A stretch of DNA of 64,000 nt, taken from assembly GCA_027382625.1 (NCBI GenBank), contig JAJKFJ010022070.1, forward strand, positions 124,001 through 188,000. The letters run 5' to 3'. A program made the translations under genes and the position numbers. How positions within the stretch are numbered: the stretch's first letter is position 1; each line of letters opens with the position of its first letter. This DNA comes from Tetmemena sp. SeJ-2015 (taxonomy: Eukaryota; Ciliophora; Spirotrichea; Sporadotrichida; Oxytrichidae). The notes under the pieces were generated by a model, which saw only the letters and a list, made by a program, of their open reading frames with translations, had not been told where the DNA came from and did not search any database. Shown here one piece after another: positions 1 through 13,069 of the stretch.

Positions 1-344
1 AGTTTGTGGTTGCTAGTATGCAAAGGCACTAGCAACTTGAGCTTTGCAATATGTAAACGCAAGGTGAATAAAACCATATTGACCGTAATTAATTATCAAT
101 AAATTTGATGTTGTACAAAAGTCAAATTTATTATAATTTTAATGATCAATTAAGAACACTTTTCTTCCTAATCATTAATTGTAAGATTTTACTTCTCTAA
201 GAGATAAGTATCAAAGAAATGATGATCTAACTCTTTCAATTGATTACATCTTTTTATCTTGACTTTGCAAAGTTTTACCCTTAGAAAAATAAGACAATAA
301 ATAAAAGGATATATTCTTAATTAAGGAATCTAAATTCATGTGAC
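1..344. other. Intergenic, nothing recognised
   Basis: AT-rich stretch downstream of the EFL1 stop. I see no open frame with family resemblance on either strand, no RNA gene and no repeat. Confidence 0.5.
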
Positions 345-3300
345 TCATTTCTTTTTGCTTAGATTGCGTTGCTGTTCCCCACTAACTACTATCATCTTAT
401 CAACAGGCAATCCCTTTCTTACTCTGACTTTTTCGATGATAACTTTGGCTGGGTTAGGAGGAAGGATATCTCCCTAACCGTGATCCTCAATATCTTCCTC
501 ACTAGCTGGTATGTAAAAGGGATCATTTTCATTAACTTCAAATCCCCACAGAACGAGCTGAGGATACGCAATTCCACAAGACTTTCGCCTAATTTCATCC
601 AAGAAAGTAAAAGACTCCATCACTGGGATTAAAGCATCCAAGAGGAAATCTTAATAACTATTATAAATAGCTCACACATTAGAAGCTTAAATTAAATTGT
701 TTGTGCCCTCTTGAACATCTTCCTTGATAACTTTTCCTCTGCACTTGTTAATCACTCCATAAACTTTGCCATAAGTTTCAGGGGTGGCCATCATAGAACA
801 TAAATACATAGCCTCAACTACTCTGGGCTCGGCATTCAGGAAAGATTTCTTGCAAAGATCCTTCATAGAGGCTATCAGCTGACCACTGATAGGTCCATAT
901 GCCAAAGATTGAGCCTTTTCTTCAGCTAATGTAGCTTATTAATAAAATTAATAAAATTTTAAAGCTGTCTAAGGTTAATCTTCTGGAACTGTCTTATCAA
1001 TACTTTCGATAATAAATGCAGCTCCGAGGATTGGTTCCTCAAATAACGGGCCTGACTACACAGCGATATCAAAACCTGTCATGAAAGCGTTTGTCACATC
1101 TTTAATATTGATATCATGGAAATCTAGAACTTCCTAGATTTTATCTTCTCTTCTTTTATTGTGAATATCGATTTTATCTTGTTGGTATTAGGTGAATATC
1201 TCCTACTAATTAAAGAATTGAGCTAGCAAGTCTTAGTGTTTTACACTGTTAAGAATTTGTAATGCTGAAGCAGCTTTTGAAATGATCTAGACAAGAGATT
1301 ACTCACTCTCTATGAATCTGTTGATGAGAAGATTTGGTCCTTTGCGCTTAGGTCCGAAGCAAACTAGGTTGTGCTTAATAAGCCTCATTAACTTCCTATT
1401 GGTGCCTTTTTCAATAAGTCTGACCATAAATTCAGAAAGTACTAAATGGGCAACTTAAATGTGCTCGTAGCTGGAAGTTTATCCATCTTTAATTTCTTCG
1501 GCAACCCTATGCACAATTGCTAATTCTTTACTCTTGCTCTCAAGCCATTTTGTGACTTCAAAGTCTATAGCTACTGCTCTCACTTTAATTTGACAACGCT
1601 AGTCAGCAGTTCGATCTTGTGCACATGAACGCTAGTAGCCCATAGCTGCCAAAGCTTTTGGATTATTTCTGTAAACTCAATTATACTATATATCTGTAAG
1701 TATTTAATTCTACTAGATCAGATAAGTTTAGTACTTATTGAATAACACCTTCTCTATGTACATATCTGGTTTCATCTCTTTCCTTCAAATATTTAGGATA
1801 CATCAAATTCATTATCAAATTTATTTCCTTAGAAATTCTCTCTCCTTTTGCACTTCTTAATTTAACTTTTCGAATTCAGCCATGACAAATTAATTTATAA
1901 GTCTCGGAACAAAAATTTATAGAAAATTAGTTTATCTGCAAGAGTCTTAAATATTTCTTTTCTTCTTCTGGTCTTACCACTTAATTCTGAATTAAGGATT
2001 TGATTAAAGAAACCTTATGCCACTAACATGCCGATTATGACTTGGCCAAAAATATAAAATATTTGATCAATTAATAGCCAAATCTAATAAGTAAATGTTA
2101 AATAGAGACAATCTTTTAATTTTTTGTATGATTAATTAAATAGTTCATCTTCTTCCAAATAACTTAATAAAGAGTCTTCTCCTCTTCTTTCTTTTCTTGA
2201 AATAATCTTCACTGTCTGAGTCAATTTCTTCCAAATGTATAAATACTAAAGTTAATTGAAGGTTTTTAATCTTCCCAAGCTGTTTTAACTTTCTTCTTTT
2301 TGTCGGTAATGACTTGGCCAACTATTGTCTCCTTAAAACTTATGATTGGTTCAGATATAGTGAACTTCACTCCTTTTGCAAAATCAGTTTCCAGATCTTT
2401 GACACATCGCTCTAAATGAATTTCCCACAGGTGGACAGAATGTACTCTCCAAAATAAAAGAATAAAAATAATACCTCCCTAAGGGTTAATGTAAAACTGA
2501 ACAGACGGGTCTGACCTGTCTAGCTTTTGAAGCCCCTTTTGAGTTACTCCATCTCGCTCAAGTTCTCAGTTTCAAGAGCAACTTTCACAAGTCCCAGAGA
2601 AATAGTCTTGCTTCTTAAGAAATTTGGACAGAGAGTAGAAGTTGAAACAGTTGCAGTCTTGAGAACTATGTCCTCTAAGTCTGCGAGGCCAACTATACAA
2701 CCAGCAGGAGCTTCATCAATCAGTTAAAGGTTAGAACCACCCATCAAAAGAAATAAGTGGTCTACTCTTGTCTCGTGGATATCAGTCTAGCCGTTTACTC
2801 CATGTTTTGGTCCCATGACAAATACAGTTTAGCCTTTTCTTAAGGTTCCCGAAAAGACTCTACAGAAAGCTATGAATCGCACAGAGGTTGCTGACTTTTC
2901 GCCTGCTCTAGTTACAATATAATTACTCTATCTCAGATATTAACTTTAACTTTAAATATCAAAGAGTCTTGAAGAGATTGGCTGCATCTTGGTGATGTAA
3001 ATGACTACTGGAGCACTTGGCTTATTATTGCAATCTAAAACAGCTTGCTATACTTCCTCTGCCTCTTTTATCTGCAGAGGGTCTTAGTACTTTGGAGTTT
3101 TTACCATTGAAGGTCTATTTTTAAAATTTTTAATTTAAACATTTATAATAATTAGGACAGATAATAGGCATCCTTTATCTCTATGCAAGATTTGGAGAAG
3201 GAATATGCTACACAATCATGGATAGCACTCCTTTTTCCATGGGCATCCATTTTGAGAAAAGCTCCTTGATTTTCTGTCTCGCTTGTTTGTACTCTGCTGA

Positions 3301-4540
3301 GTTAGTAAGCATATCGCCTGTGAATAGTTAATGAATGAAGAATCAAGAAATCATTCATTTTTTTTAGTTTATTGTACTCCTTGACAAGTGGATCCATTAC
3401 AAATTGCACAAACATTGGCCTGCTACTCGCTGAAGGTGCTACCTTATGTATCTTTTTGTTAGCTGAGGAGTAGTAAAACTCACCCCAGAGGAATTTCTGA
3501 AGCTCTCTTGGATTCATTCCAAACTTTTGAGCAATCTTGCGAGCAAATATTGTAAGATTGAAAGCCCAGCAGTCTTTTCAATAATAGATAGAATAATATT
3601 AGTCAAGAGCCGATGAAAAGGCAACGTTTCCCTTTTCAGGGCAGAAAAATAATTCATTCTCTTACTGCTCAAGTAACTCTTCATCAAGCTCTAGCTAGCT
3701 CTCCCCCTCGACATTAACTGAACCATCTTCATTGAATTCTTGCTTATCTTCAGCAGATCCCTTCTACGCCTGAGTGAGATAATCCTTGGAGATAAGCTCA
3801 GCCACAATGCTGTTTACTTGTTCTACTATTTGAGTTAGATGATTGAAAATCTCTTGAGCATTCATCTCTTTCTCGATAATCAACCTGTCAATTTTATTCA
3901 GCACAAGGCAAGTCTTCACCTTCTCATCAAATGCCTGCCTCAGAACTGTATAAGTTTAAGCACTAACTCCTTCAAGCACATCTACAAGGACTAAGGCTCC
4001 GTCAGACAGACGCAAGGCTGAAGAAACTTCAGAAGAGAAGTCCACATGGCCTGGCGAGTCCATAAGATTTACAAGGTACTATCTCTCCTCATAGCTTGGG
4101 GCCTGCTTTTATTAAATCTACTCTTTGGTTCTGCGTTAAGGTACTTAGTGAGAGTATAGAAGAGAAATAGAAGACGCCTTCATTGTAATCATTCTCTGCT
4201 ATTCATCTTCTCTAGAGTCCAAATAGCGAAGTGTTCCAGCGAGCTTAGAGTTGATAATCTGATTAGACGATATCAAAGAGTCAGTCATTGATGTTTTTCC
4301 ATGATCGACATGAGCTAGCACGCAAATATTCCTCACTCTTTCTGGCATATGCTACAGTTCTTAAACCTTCTCATGCCAAGTAAGTTGAGTCTTTCCTCCT
4401 GTTGCAGCGCTTCCAGTTGAAGATGATGAGCTTTCTTTTGAAAGCTGTGGCTTTAAACTATATTAAGCATTTATTTATAAAAGGCTGTAAAGTTCTCGTA
4501 GATCGTTCCACCATGAGTATTATTTGTATATTGCTTATGA
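345..4540 (-). CDS. EFL1: Elongation factor-like GTPase 1 (EFL1/Ria1), IES-interrupted
   Basis: Cytoplasmic GTPase that with SBDS releases eIF6 from pre-60S ribosomes (family knowledge). Near the N-terminus are the P-loop AHVDHGKTS (about 4300-4320), the G3 motif DSPGH (about 4050) and the G4 motif NKID (about 3890). An acidic/Gln insert follows, as in EFL1 but not EF2. The C-terminus has the EF2-like domain ([35 protein letters not shown]) and a tail [12 protein letters not shown] ending LSKKK before TGA at 345-347, typical of EFL1. TAA and TAG read as Gln throughout. The start is unresolved: about 50 residues rich in Ser/Gln precede [18 protein letters not shown], and an intron or IES may interrupt them near 4500-4560. 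At least one IES lies near the 3' end. Identity is secure; exact 5' end is not. Confidence 0.93.
628..696 (-). other. IES in EFL1, pointer TTTAAT
   Basis: TTTAAT (minus strand) is repeated at 691-696 and 628-633. Removing one copy plus the insert joins EGTNNL to [12 protein letters not shown] in frame and removes an in-frame TGA. There are no GT..AG ends. Confidence 0.85.
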
Positions 4541-4681
4541 GAATAATAAATTAGGCAAAATGCTTTACCTACTCTCCAGCCAATCAGACAAAGTTAAATT
4601 ATTTGAACTCTCAACAAATTTGTTTTTAATAATGAAATAAACTTTAAGCAAGTTTTCTCTCTCCTTTTTTTTTTTAGATTT

Positions 4682-7600
4682 TCATAAGTAGTGCTACTAG
4701 GCAGTATAAAAGGCTTAGGAGAGATTATTCTTAAGCTAATATAGAGTTTCGCTGCTCCCAACATGTTGCATCTTATAACTTCTACCAGGTCTTCCGTTTT
4801 AGTATGCCTAGGTTGAGCTTGCTGGAACTGCCCCTCCTTAGTTTTATACAACATATAAATAATAATATAATTATTCACAGTTGAGTTAGAATCTCATATC
4901 AGTTAGCCATCGCTGTTAATCTTTTAGAAAATCTTTTATCTGAGTTCTATTGTCCTTCCCTCTTCTAACCTCTCTCTCAAAAATGTTGTTCATCGTTACT
5001 CCTTGATGATAATTTATTCCAGAGAGCTCATATTTTCGATGAAGATATTTTGGATTGAACATTTCTTGCATAGGATCCCTGCTTAAGTCACCAGCCATAT
5101 CTAAAGAGGCCTCTTCTCTCAGATAGTCAATCCATTTATCTTGCAAGAAAGAAAAATCCTGATTCTTATTTGCTCTTTGATTTTACTGTGCGAGTGCTCT
5201 TGTCTTTGTTTTGGTTATTTAAATTCCTATTTAAATGAAAAAGATAAAACTAGTTGATAAAGTGATAGGTATTTATGATAGTCTCTTTAGATTTCTCTTA
5301 ATAAACCTGCTCTCCTCTCCAGTTCAAATTCTTATAACTCTTTATCTTCATTTCTCTCATCCCTCTCTTCTTAATTTTTCTCCTTGCAACATTTTGAGTT
5401 TCTAATTCATAATCCTAAGAGCGTCCTCTCTCACTCTATATTTGTCATATTTTTCTTTCAATTACCGCTCCTCCTAATCTAAGATAGCAGCCTATTCATC
5501 AATTTTGTCTTTGACTGACTGAATAGCATACTTGTTAGTGCTTGAGAGTGCATCTGAATTCTTTCCAGAGAGTAAATCCTGTCTCAATTTCATTCTGTTC
5601 CTATCGATATTTGCAATAATTTATCTTAGGAGCACTCGATCTTACTCATGCTTCTCTCTTTTTGCTTTAAGAGCTGGTAAGTTTATCTCTATAAATGTCT
5701 CTATCTCCTCTAGTGAGTAATCGTATTCCAAAACCTTTCTTCTCTAGTCTGCCATTATTCTTCTGTTTTTACCAACAAAAGGGTCAACAGGCTTTTAAAT
5801 GAAGCTTTAAAATATCGTAAATATTGATATTGACTTTTTCTTTTAATCCTACTTCATCTAGATGATCATTAGTTTAACTTCATCCACCTCTTTAATTAGT
5901 TTCTCTACTTAGGGTCCTCCTTCAAACTATTCCCCACTTTATCCTTTAAATCCTGCTCTGCTTAGATTTCTCCCTCTTTCTTTGTTAGCTATCAGCTCCT
6001 TCTTTTCTTTTATCATTTTTTCAAACGTTTGTATTTCTTCCTCTTTTTCCTTCAACTCTCTTTATAACTATCTCTCCTTTAGTAGTGTCATCTGATCTGC
6101 CTCATCTTCACCATCTTATCCAAAACGTCCTCCCTTTAACTACTTCTCTTTGCCTCTCTTCTCTATCTCCAGATCATTTATTTCTCTTTCTATAGACTTT
6201 ATGTCCTTTTGCAATTGCTCTATTTTTCTCTTAAGCTCTCTAACTTTCTGCTTTACTTGAGAAATTTCCCTAAGAATGGCCTGATGATTTTATTAAACCT
6301 CTTGCTCGTTTGCAAGGTATTCCTACCTCTCTCTTTTCCATAAGTCTTCATATTCATTCCTCATCTTTTCCTGATCGGTCGCTAACTTTAGCTTTGCTTG
6401 CTACTCATATTTGTCCATTTGAGTCTTCCGATCTTATCGCTCCACTTCCAGTTCCTTTTCCAGTCTTTACTCTTTTAGCTCATAAGATTGAAGTAAAGCT
6501 CTCTTAGTCTCCATCTTTGAACTGTCTAAGTCTTCTTCAGCTTCTAGCCTCTTATTCCGAAGAGTTTAATTGCTCTCTTTTTCGGCTCTCTTCTTTTCTT
6601 CTTTCAGTCTAGCTTGCATGTCCTTCATCATTAAATCTTTCTTGCTCTCCAGCTTTTACTGCTCAAGTTAAAGTCTTCAAAAATAATTGAAAACACGTAT
6701 TTATAGCCTCTTTTATTCTCTTTCTTTAGTCTTCTCAAGCTTAGCCACTGAGTCTGCCTCTACTCTTTCTTTTTCTCTCTCCAATCTTTTCTTCAGTTCA
6801 GCTTAGAATTCTTTCACTCTTTAACGATGCTCACTCTCAAGTTAGAACTTATCTGTCTCCACCTACCCTTCCAAAAGTTCAGACCTAAACAATCTCACTT
6901 AGAAGTCTATGTCTCCACTTTCTTCAAGGAGCCTATTATTTTCATTTCTCACTTTATCCTTCTCTATTTAAAGTTTGCCCTTGTAAACTTTAAATAGAAC
7001 TTAGCTTTAAAGTGTTTTAACAGAGCTAACTTTATTTTGTCTTGATAGTTTCACTTTCAAGTTAGTGATGGCTTTCCTACTCTCTCTTATATTCTTTGCG
7101 CCTTTTCTCCATCTTAAGCTCTTCTTGCTTCTCCATATCCATCAATTTCAGCCTCTCTTGAGTCTTGAATTCTGCTAGTCTCTGTTCCTTTATGAGAATA
7201 TATAGATATATTGAATAATAATCCTTCTCTAGCTCAAGTTGTGCTCTACGGTGTCTGATTTGCTCTTCACTCTCACCTGAGTTTCCTTTCTAGAGCATGT
7301 CCTTGTATCTCTTCTTTGCAGCTTCGGCCTGCGCTTTAGCTTTTTCCTGAATTTCAGTTTTTTCAGTGACCTTATCTTGCTCCAGCTTCTTGAGTTCATC
7401 TCGACGGCGTCGTTCGTGCTAGATCTTTTTCTCTTCGTATTCGTCCATTAAACGCTCCAAATCAATTTATAGCCTCTCGTTAGCTAAAGCTGAGGCGTTT
7501 TATTACTGTTAAGAGATGGGAGTAGCTGCTTTAGGCTGATTCATTGAGAGATCTAGCCCCATACCACTCATTTAAAGTGAGGAGAAATACTAATAGATTG

Positions 7601-8425
7601 TTAAATCATGTTCATCATCATATTCATCTACTAAATCGACTAATGGGAATTGTTCACTGCTTGGTTTGGTGCAATAAAGCTACTGTTATTAAAAATAGCA
7701 GAGGTGTTTGCAGCACCAGCATGATGAGAGCCCATACTGCTGTTCATCATTTACTTCTATTGCTACTATAACTGCTGCTGCATCTGCTATTACTGCTTCT
7801 TTTGCTATTGCTTTATTTGTTTCTTTATAACTTATTCCTCCATCTTCTTTCTCTTTGTGGCCCTCTCTCTTGCGTAATAGGTTTTATAGTAGTCATCACA
7901 AGGATGCTCCTTTTGAAGACCTTGGTTGCTAAAATTGTAGTAATAGATGCTTCCTTGAGGGGACTTGCAAGGCTTCCACGGATCAGGTAGTGGAGCTTTG
8001 AGGCCTTCCTTTGCAATATAGAAGAGATCACGATCCTCTTATAAATCCATTCCTAAGTACTTTGCATACTCCTCTATTTCTTCCCCAGTAGGCTCATAAT
8101 CTTCATCTAGCTCCTCTTCCATAATTTCATAGCCAGGTCCTAGCATCTGTTCTGCCCTCTAAATTTCAATATCTTGCTATGTTATACCTTAGTTCTGGAG
8201 CAGTTATTATTGGACATAGTAAGATTAAGGATCCTCTGCTTCATAGTCTATCTCATCGTCGTATATTTCATCTCCATAAATATCCAAGTCTCTATTTCCT
8301 GCATTAATCATTCCTTGAGCGTACTGAGAAGCGGCTGCGTTTAAAAATTGAGGCTAATTGTAGCTATAAGCAACATTTTAAGGTTGCCCCTACATTTTGC
8401 CATTGGTATTTCCATATTTCTTCAT
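4682..8425 (-). CDS. CEP164: CEP164-like WW-domain coiled-coil protein
   Basis: CEP164 family proteins sit at distal appendages of centrioles and basal bodies and recruit ciliogenesis factors. The start ATG at 8423-8425 opens MKKYGNTNGK. An acidic stretch leads into the family signature EEIEEYAKYLGMDL.EDRDLFYIAKEGLKAPLP and a WW domain (DPWKPCKSPQGSIYYYNF...LQKEHPCDDYY, about 8070-7860). A poly-Gln segment follows, then roughly 700 residues of Lys/Glu/Arg/Gln-rich coiled coil (about 7450-5200), as in CEP164. The C-terminal part, QDKWIDYLREEASLD, is unassigned. The frame ends at TGA 4682-4684. Several TAA/TAG codons read as Gln. In the poly-Gln and coil regions I did not resolve every IES. The WW region makes the assignment strong. 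Confidence 0.85.
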
Positions 8426-8611
8426 AGTATCACTATAGATGTTGTATGATGCTCTTGGCTTGCTCTTTTAAGCAAATTAAACTTCTTAAAATTTAAATTT
8501 ATTTTAAATTCTTTAAGATCTTGAAGCAATTTTCAAACATCTAAGTTAAATCTCGAAAAGAAATAACTTAATGATTTAATACAATCTTTGAATAAATTTT
8601 TAATCTTTAAA

Positions 8612-11132
8612 TCAAAAACTTTCTTCCTCTGGAATAACTTGCTCTGACTCGTACTCATTCTCATTATAAAAGCCCATCTGAATTAATTTTCCCTCTGGCG
8701 ATAAAGTGAGACCGAAACCGTGTCTCTTATCTCTATACCAGTTACCTTTATAGACTTCGCCATTTATATATTCGTACATCCCTGTGCCCTCTCTCATTCC
8801 ATTCTTGTGAAAGCCCATGTATTTACCTCCGTTAGGATATTTGTAAATACCCCAGCCTTCTCTCTTTCCCTTAAACCAACATCCTTCATAACTTGAGCCA
8901 TCTTTGAAGAGATAGATTCCCTTGCCATGTCTGAAACCCATATCGCATTCTCCCATATACACTCCATTCCCGTAAATGAAGCATCCTATGCCTCGCTGAC
9001 TTCCGTTTTCCCAATGGCCGTGATAGATTATTCCATTCTTATAAATGTACCTACCTTCTCCATTACGCTTGTTATCTTTAATTAATTTATAAAAGCATAT
9101 AAGAAAATAAAATCTTTGTACTCTCCAATATATATCTCTCCTATGCTGTAATTATAAATGCCCACTCCTTCAATTAATCCATTTCGCCAGTCTCCCTCAT
9201 ATCTGTCTCCATTTACATAGTTGAAAGAGCCGTGTCCCTCTCTTTGTCCCAAGTTGTACATACCTTTAAATTAAATAGAAATAGTTATACCAGTATACAC
9301 TTCTCCATTTTGGTAGTAGTAAGTGCCCTCACCATGCCTTTGATTTATGTTCCACATTCCTTCGTAAATATCTCCATTGTTAAAGAAATATTTCCCAAAC
9401 CCATGCCTTAGTCCATCCTTAAAAGTGCCATAGTATCTTCCGCCATCATGGTAGTTCTTCTGCTGAGGACTTAACTAATCTAAGTCAAATTACCCTGTTA
9501 TCCTATGAGAAAGAAAGTTTCCAACTGAATCATAGAAGCCAGAGTTACCATTATTAAATGAGGTCTTATCCTATTTTCCCTCAGACATTCTACTCTAGTT
9601 ATTGTTCAAGCCTACAACAATTTCTCTTTTTATGTAGTCACTGACTTCTTTTATCAAAACATTTTACTCTTTATAGCTGTGAGTCAAAATACTAAGGGGA
9701 TCTCTTTTAGCTGAGCTTGATCTTAATGATTTAATAAAATATATGCTATTAATCTCTGTTCCTCCTCACTATCATACTCTTCAAATTCCCTTTAAACTTA
9801 CTCCTCCTCTTAATACGGTTTCAAGTTAACAAGGTAATTTTCAATATCTTCAATGCCTCTAGGATATGCCAACGAGCTAGTCTTATTTCTCAGGTAATTT
9901 TTTTGTAGTTTAGAAATAGAGATCTTGCAAGTGGGAGCCTCAAAAGGCAAAAAGGGCTGCGAAGAGGCATCTATACTATCTGGCAAGTCTTCTTAAAGTT
10001 AATAAATTAAATGGTAAATTTATTAAATCTTAAGGACAGATCCATGCTGATTTCTTCTGTAGTATGAAGGAAGCCTATTTCCGCCAGATTCAGAATTTAA
10101 GGATATGACACTGCTTTCTGCTTCTTACAAAAATTCCTAGTCATCAGCCCCGCTTATATAATTTCCACTAGGTTAGTTTAGATTGCTCTAAGAGGTTCTA
10201 TAATGATGATTCTAACTAGCTTCGTCTCTCATATAGGACCTCCTCTAGTCTAATTGCTAAGATTAGAGATTATTTAGTCCTACATTTATGCTAGACGAAG
10301 GGAATGAAGAGTGATTTGGAATATAAGAGCCTGCCAGGCTCACGTTTGAGGTGTTATTTTCATGACTCTTAAACTCATTTTAAATTATAAAAAATATAGT
10401 CTAGATTTTGATTAATTTTATTTATTCGTCAAATAGAAATATGTATGGCCCCAGTTAAAAAATTTTTAGCAATTATTTTTTTTATTCAGATAGTTAATAA
10501 AATAATTAGAGACTACTATAAAAGAATTATTTCTTTTTAAAAAAAGAATTTGGATGAGATACTAATTATTAGCTTTTAATCACCATCATTGATAGGATGC
10601 TTACATCTATGAACTAAGATCTTTTTACACAAAGTTGCAAGAGTAAAAAGTATAATATTAACTTCTCTCTGAAATGATTAAAAATAATTGATTGTACTTA
10701 AATTCCAAGCAATAATCGAAAACTAAAACTAAAGACTTGAGGAAGAGCATATAAAATATGATCAATATAATTAAATGAGCTAATTTGACGATCAGGATTA
10801 TACTATTCCTGTCCATCTCCATTTGTACGATTTTATCTGTAAATGCTCTTTTTGGCTCTTAGTATTCCTTGCTCGCTTTCTATTGACTCAATTCTCTATA
10901 ACAGGCTAGAAATCTGAGGTGAATACTTATCTTATTAATTTGAGTGGTTCTCTTTCTTCTCTTCTTCTTCCTCTATAAGCATTCTATTTTGTAAGTTCTA
11001 TTACACTTGAGCGCCATTTCCTGAATATCTTGACTGCTTTACTTTGTTCAATTTGGCCTCAAGCTCCTTTTGTAGTTAGTTTGATTCTTAGTTTGCGAAT
11101 TGTGATTGATTTTTCATCTGCTCGTTTCCCAT
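8612..11132 (-). CDS. MORN-repeat protein with coiled-coil N-terminus
   Basis: The C-terminal half carries about ten MORN repeats of the form YxGxWxxGxRHGxGxYxYxNG, for example GGRYYGTFKDGLRHGFGKY, DIYEGMWNINQRHGEGTYYY and SYEGCWFKGKREGWGIYKY, between about 9480 and 8660. MORN repeats bind membranes or lipids and scaffold ciliate cortex and basal bodies; no enzyme domain is visible. Two IESs inside the repeats are resolved below. It ends EEESF-TGA at 8612-8614. The start is uncertain. ATG at 11130-11132 begins MGNEQMKNQSQF and a Gln/Glu-rich coil ending about 10790. That frame stays free of TGA down to the repeats, but the stretch 10.4-10.79 kb looks non-coding and may be an IES or a gap between two genes. 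Confidence 0.75.
9074..9117 (-). other. IES in MORN gene, pointer AAAGAT
   Basis: AAAGAT (minus) occurs at 9112-9117 and 9074-9079. Excision of 38 bp rejoins IGEYKD to NKRNGEGRY, a perfect MORN repeat. The insert is almost pure A/T and lacks splice signals. Confidence 0.92.
9260..9291 (-). other. IES in MORN gene, pointer GGTAT
   Basis: GGTAT (minus) occurs at 9287-9291 and 9260-9264. Excision of 27 bp gives GEVYTGMYNLGQREGHG, completing a MORN repeat. Confidence 0.92.
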
Positions 11133-11555
11133 TAAATTATTTAAAATATTCACAAGATCTCTCTTTAGTTTCTTTTATCATCATAAAATAAACAATTAAG
11201 AATTATTGCGAATTCAATGATAAGCATTATCTAAAAAATAAGCATTTTTAAAAATACTGCTATCAAAGAAAGGTTATAATAATTTATATTGAAATAATTA
11301 TTGGTCTAGCATTTACCATAAAATCAAAGTACTTTATGTGTCCTAAATAAAGTTTCCTTAATTCCTAATATTTAATATAAAAAATTAATTTATGAAGAAA
11401 ACTTTTATAAGTAGTTCGGTATATAATTATCTCTACTTGCAAAAAATAAGATTTATTAAAATTTAAAATTTTGTAAAATATTCCCATTAGATAATTAAAA
11501 GCTTTTTAGAGGCACTGAAAAAAAGGAATATATATAATTGTTTACTTTTGATAAA
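11133..11555. other. Intergenic, AT-rich
   Basis: Divergent promoter region between the minus-strand MORN gene and the plus-strand gene at 11556. I see nothing beyond A/T-rich sequence. Confidence 0.5.
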
Positions 11556-12034
11556 ATGTTGCAGAAAGTTTAGCACTGCTTTGTACCACTTACAGACTCT
11601 ACCATGCATCTCAAAGATCTAGCTCAGAGCGCACCAGGATCCTACAATAAATATGCTAAGATATTTTCAAGCCTCACTGCTCAATAAAATAAATATTTTA
11701 TTCTTATAATATTTATATGCTCCCGATCTCAAAGATGAATTGAGAAAATGCACAGAGCGTGAAACTCTATTAGCGAAGGGTGGAATTTACCGCTCTCTAA
11801 ATAGAGAGATGCTGGTCATTATTGATTCTCATTCTCACTCCTCACACAATAATGGGAAGGCAATGAATCTTAATAATTAAACATATATTAACTTCTATCT
11901 TGTATAAATATATGTTGAATGGCCACGCTAATGGGGACAAAATTCCACATAGTTTGGATGAGAATCATACCTCAACTGCTTTCTACAAAGAAGTTCAGAA
12001 TTTCTTCGACTTAATATAAAAGAATTTGCTATGA
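11556..12034 (+). CDS. Small hypothetical protein, two IESs
   Basis: After removing two IESs, ATG 11556-11558 opens about 129 residues (MLQKVQHCFVPLTDSTMHL...) ending KNLL-TGA at 12032-12034. The product is soluble and mixed-charge, with a predicted helical C-terminus (STAFYKEVQNFFDLIQKNLL). It could be a small complex subunit, but I do not recognise the family. It lies just upstream of TRMT112 on the same strand, 73 bp apart. That both IESs restore a single frame with sensible composition supports it being real. Confidence 0.7.
11679..11722 (+). other. IES, pointer TGCTC
   Basis: TGCTC occurs at 11679-11683 and 11718-11722. Removal of 39 bp of A/T-rich DNA rejoins SSLTAPDLKDELRK. Confidence 0.85.
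11864..11920 (+). other. IES, pointer TGAAT
   Basis: TGAAT occurs at 11864-11868 and 11916-11920. Removal of 52 bp rejoins GKAMNGHANGDK. Confidence 0.85.
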
Positions 12035-12107
12035 ATTAATTGGATGAAATAAGTAGAATAAAGAGTAAGTATTAACTTGCAATAGTAAATATATTCAGCA
12101 AACTAAA

Positions 12108-12621
12108 ATGAAATTGATTACCCACAACCTCCTCATGTGCAATAAGAAGGGCTGCACTCAAAATAACTTCCCACTTAAATTAGTGGTCAATAACTGGAAA
12201 GAGGTAGCTGAGGATAATGCACAAGCCTATAATCCTAAACTTATACAACGCCTGATTGAGAAACTTGAATGGAATGCACTCAGACAAACTGTCTAAACTG
12301 TAAGTAGAATAGGAAAATGATTATTAAATCTGATTATCATCCAGTAGTATGAGAAAGACGTATTTCTAAATCGATCAGGAATAGTTTATCTATATCTATT
12401 CGTTTTGAATTCTGATTTTAAAATAGTTGGATTGGGGCATTGACTTGCCAGAATAGCTGACTCCTGAGATGGCTGTGGATGAAAAAGTTCTCCAGGACTT
12501 GCATCAACTCCTAATTGCAAGACAGGTGATTGATGGTCAACTACAGTGTCCTAACTGTGATAGAATATACGAGATTAAGAACGGCATCCCTAACATGCTC
12601 CTCAGAGAAGATGAAGTATGA
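12108..12621 (+). CDS. TRMT112: TRMT112 (Trm112), methyltransferase activator
   Basis: Small zinc-binding partner that activates tRNA, rRNA and eRF1 methyltransferases (family knowledge). Exon 1 (12108-12299) encodes [16 protein letters not shown]..., the standard Trm112 N-terminus. Exon 2 (12427-12621) encodes [17 protein letters not shown]...[21 protein letters not shown] before TGA 12619-12621. The four zinc ligands are supplied by CNKKGC and CPNC. Length is about 127 residues, as usual. A GTAAGT..AAATAG intron separates the exons. No IES is seen inside, so this is one of the few clean genes in the window. Confidence 0.95.
12300..12426 (+). other. Spliceosomal intron in TRMT112
   Basis: Starts GTAAGT and ends AAATAG, 127 bp. 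Splicing joins VQT to [10 protein letters not shown] in frame. Useful as the local model of a true intron, unlike the IESs. Confidence 0.9.
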
Positions 12622-13069
12622 ACAACACATCAACAAAAACATATAATGGTAGAAACAAACTATAAAGCAAAATGATTCCATATCAAATAATGAGGGAGGA
12701 TATATAAGCTTCTGTTTTAATTAAAATTCATTCTTTGCCATTATACTTTTAATAAGGAGTGGTTAGGTTTGCGGATTTAAAAATTAATTGTAAGCAAATA
12801 AAAATCTGATTGCAAAATGCCTCTGGAATTTCTCTTTAATCTACTTTTATTCAACTTTAGCTTATTGTGAATGGTGTCTTACACTGACCCTATTAACTTA
12901 ATCACCTTCAAATTAAAAATATTGAAGAAATTATATATCAATCATTCATAAACTGGGGGGATGTAATTATTTTTGTTTGAGCAATAATAAATGGAATGTT
13001 TTATAAATCAAAGATAAATAATTAAAAGAGCCAGGCTTAATTCAACTCCTAAATTCTAATTACTTAAAC
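12622..13069. other. Intergenic, AT-rich
   Basis: 3' flank of TRMT112 and 5' flank of the next plus-strand gene. No convincing reading frame or repeat. Confidence 0.5.

Noticed and set aside
369..632. Plus-strand frame of 87 codons
   Set aside because: It is antisense to the conserved C-terminus of EFL1 and its IES.
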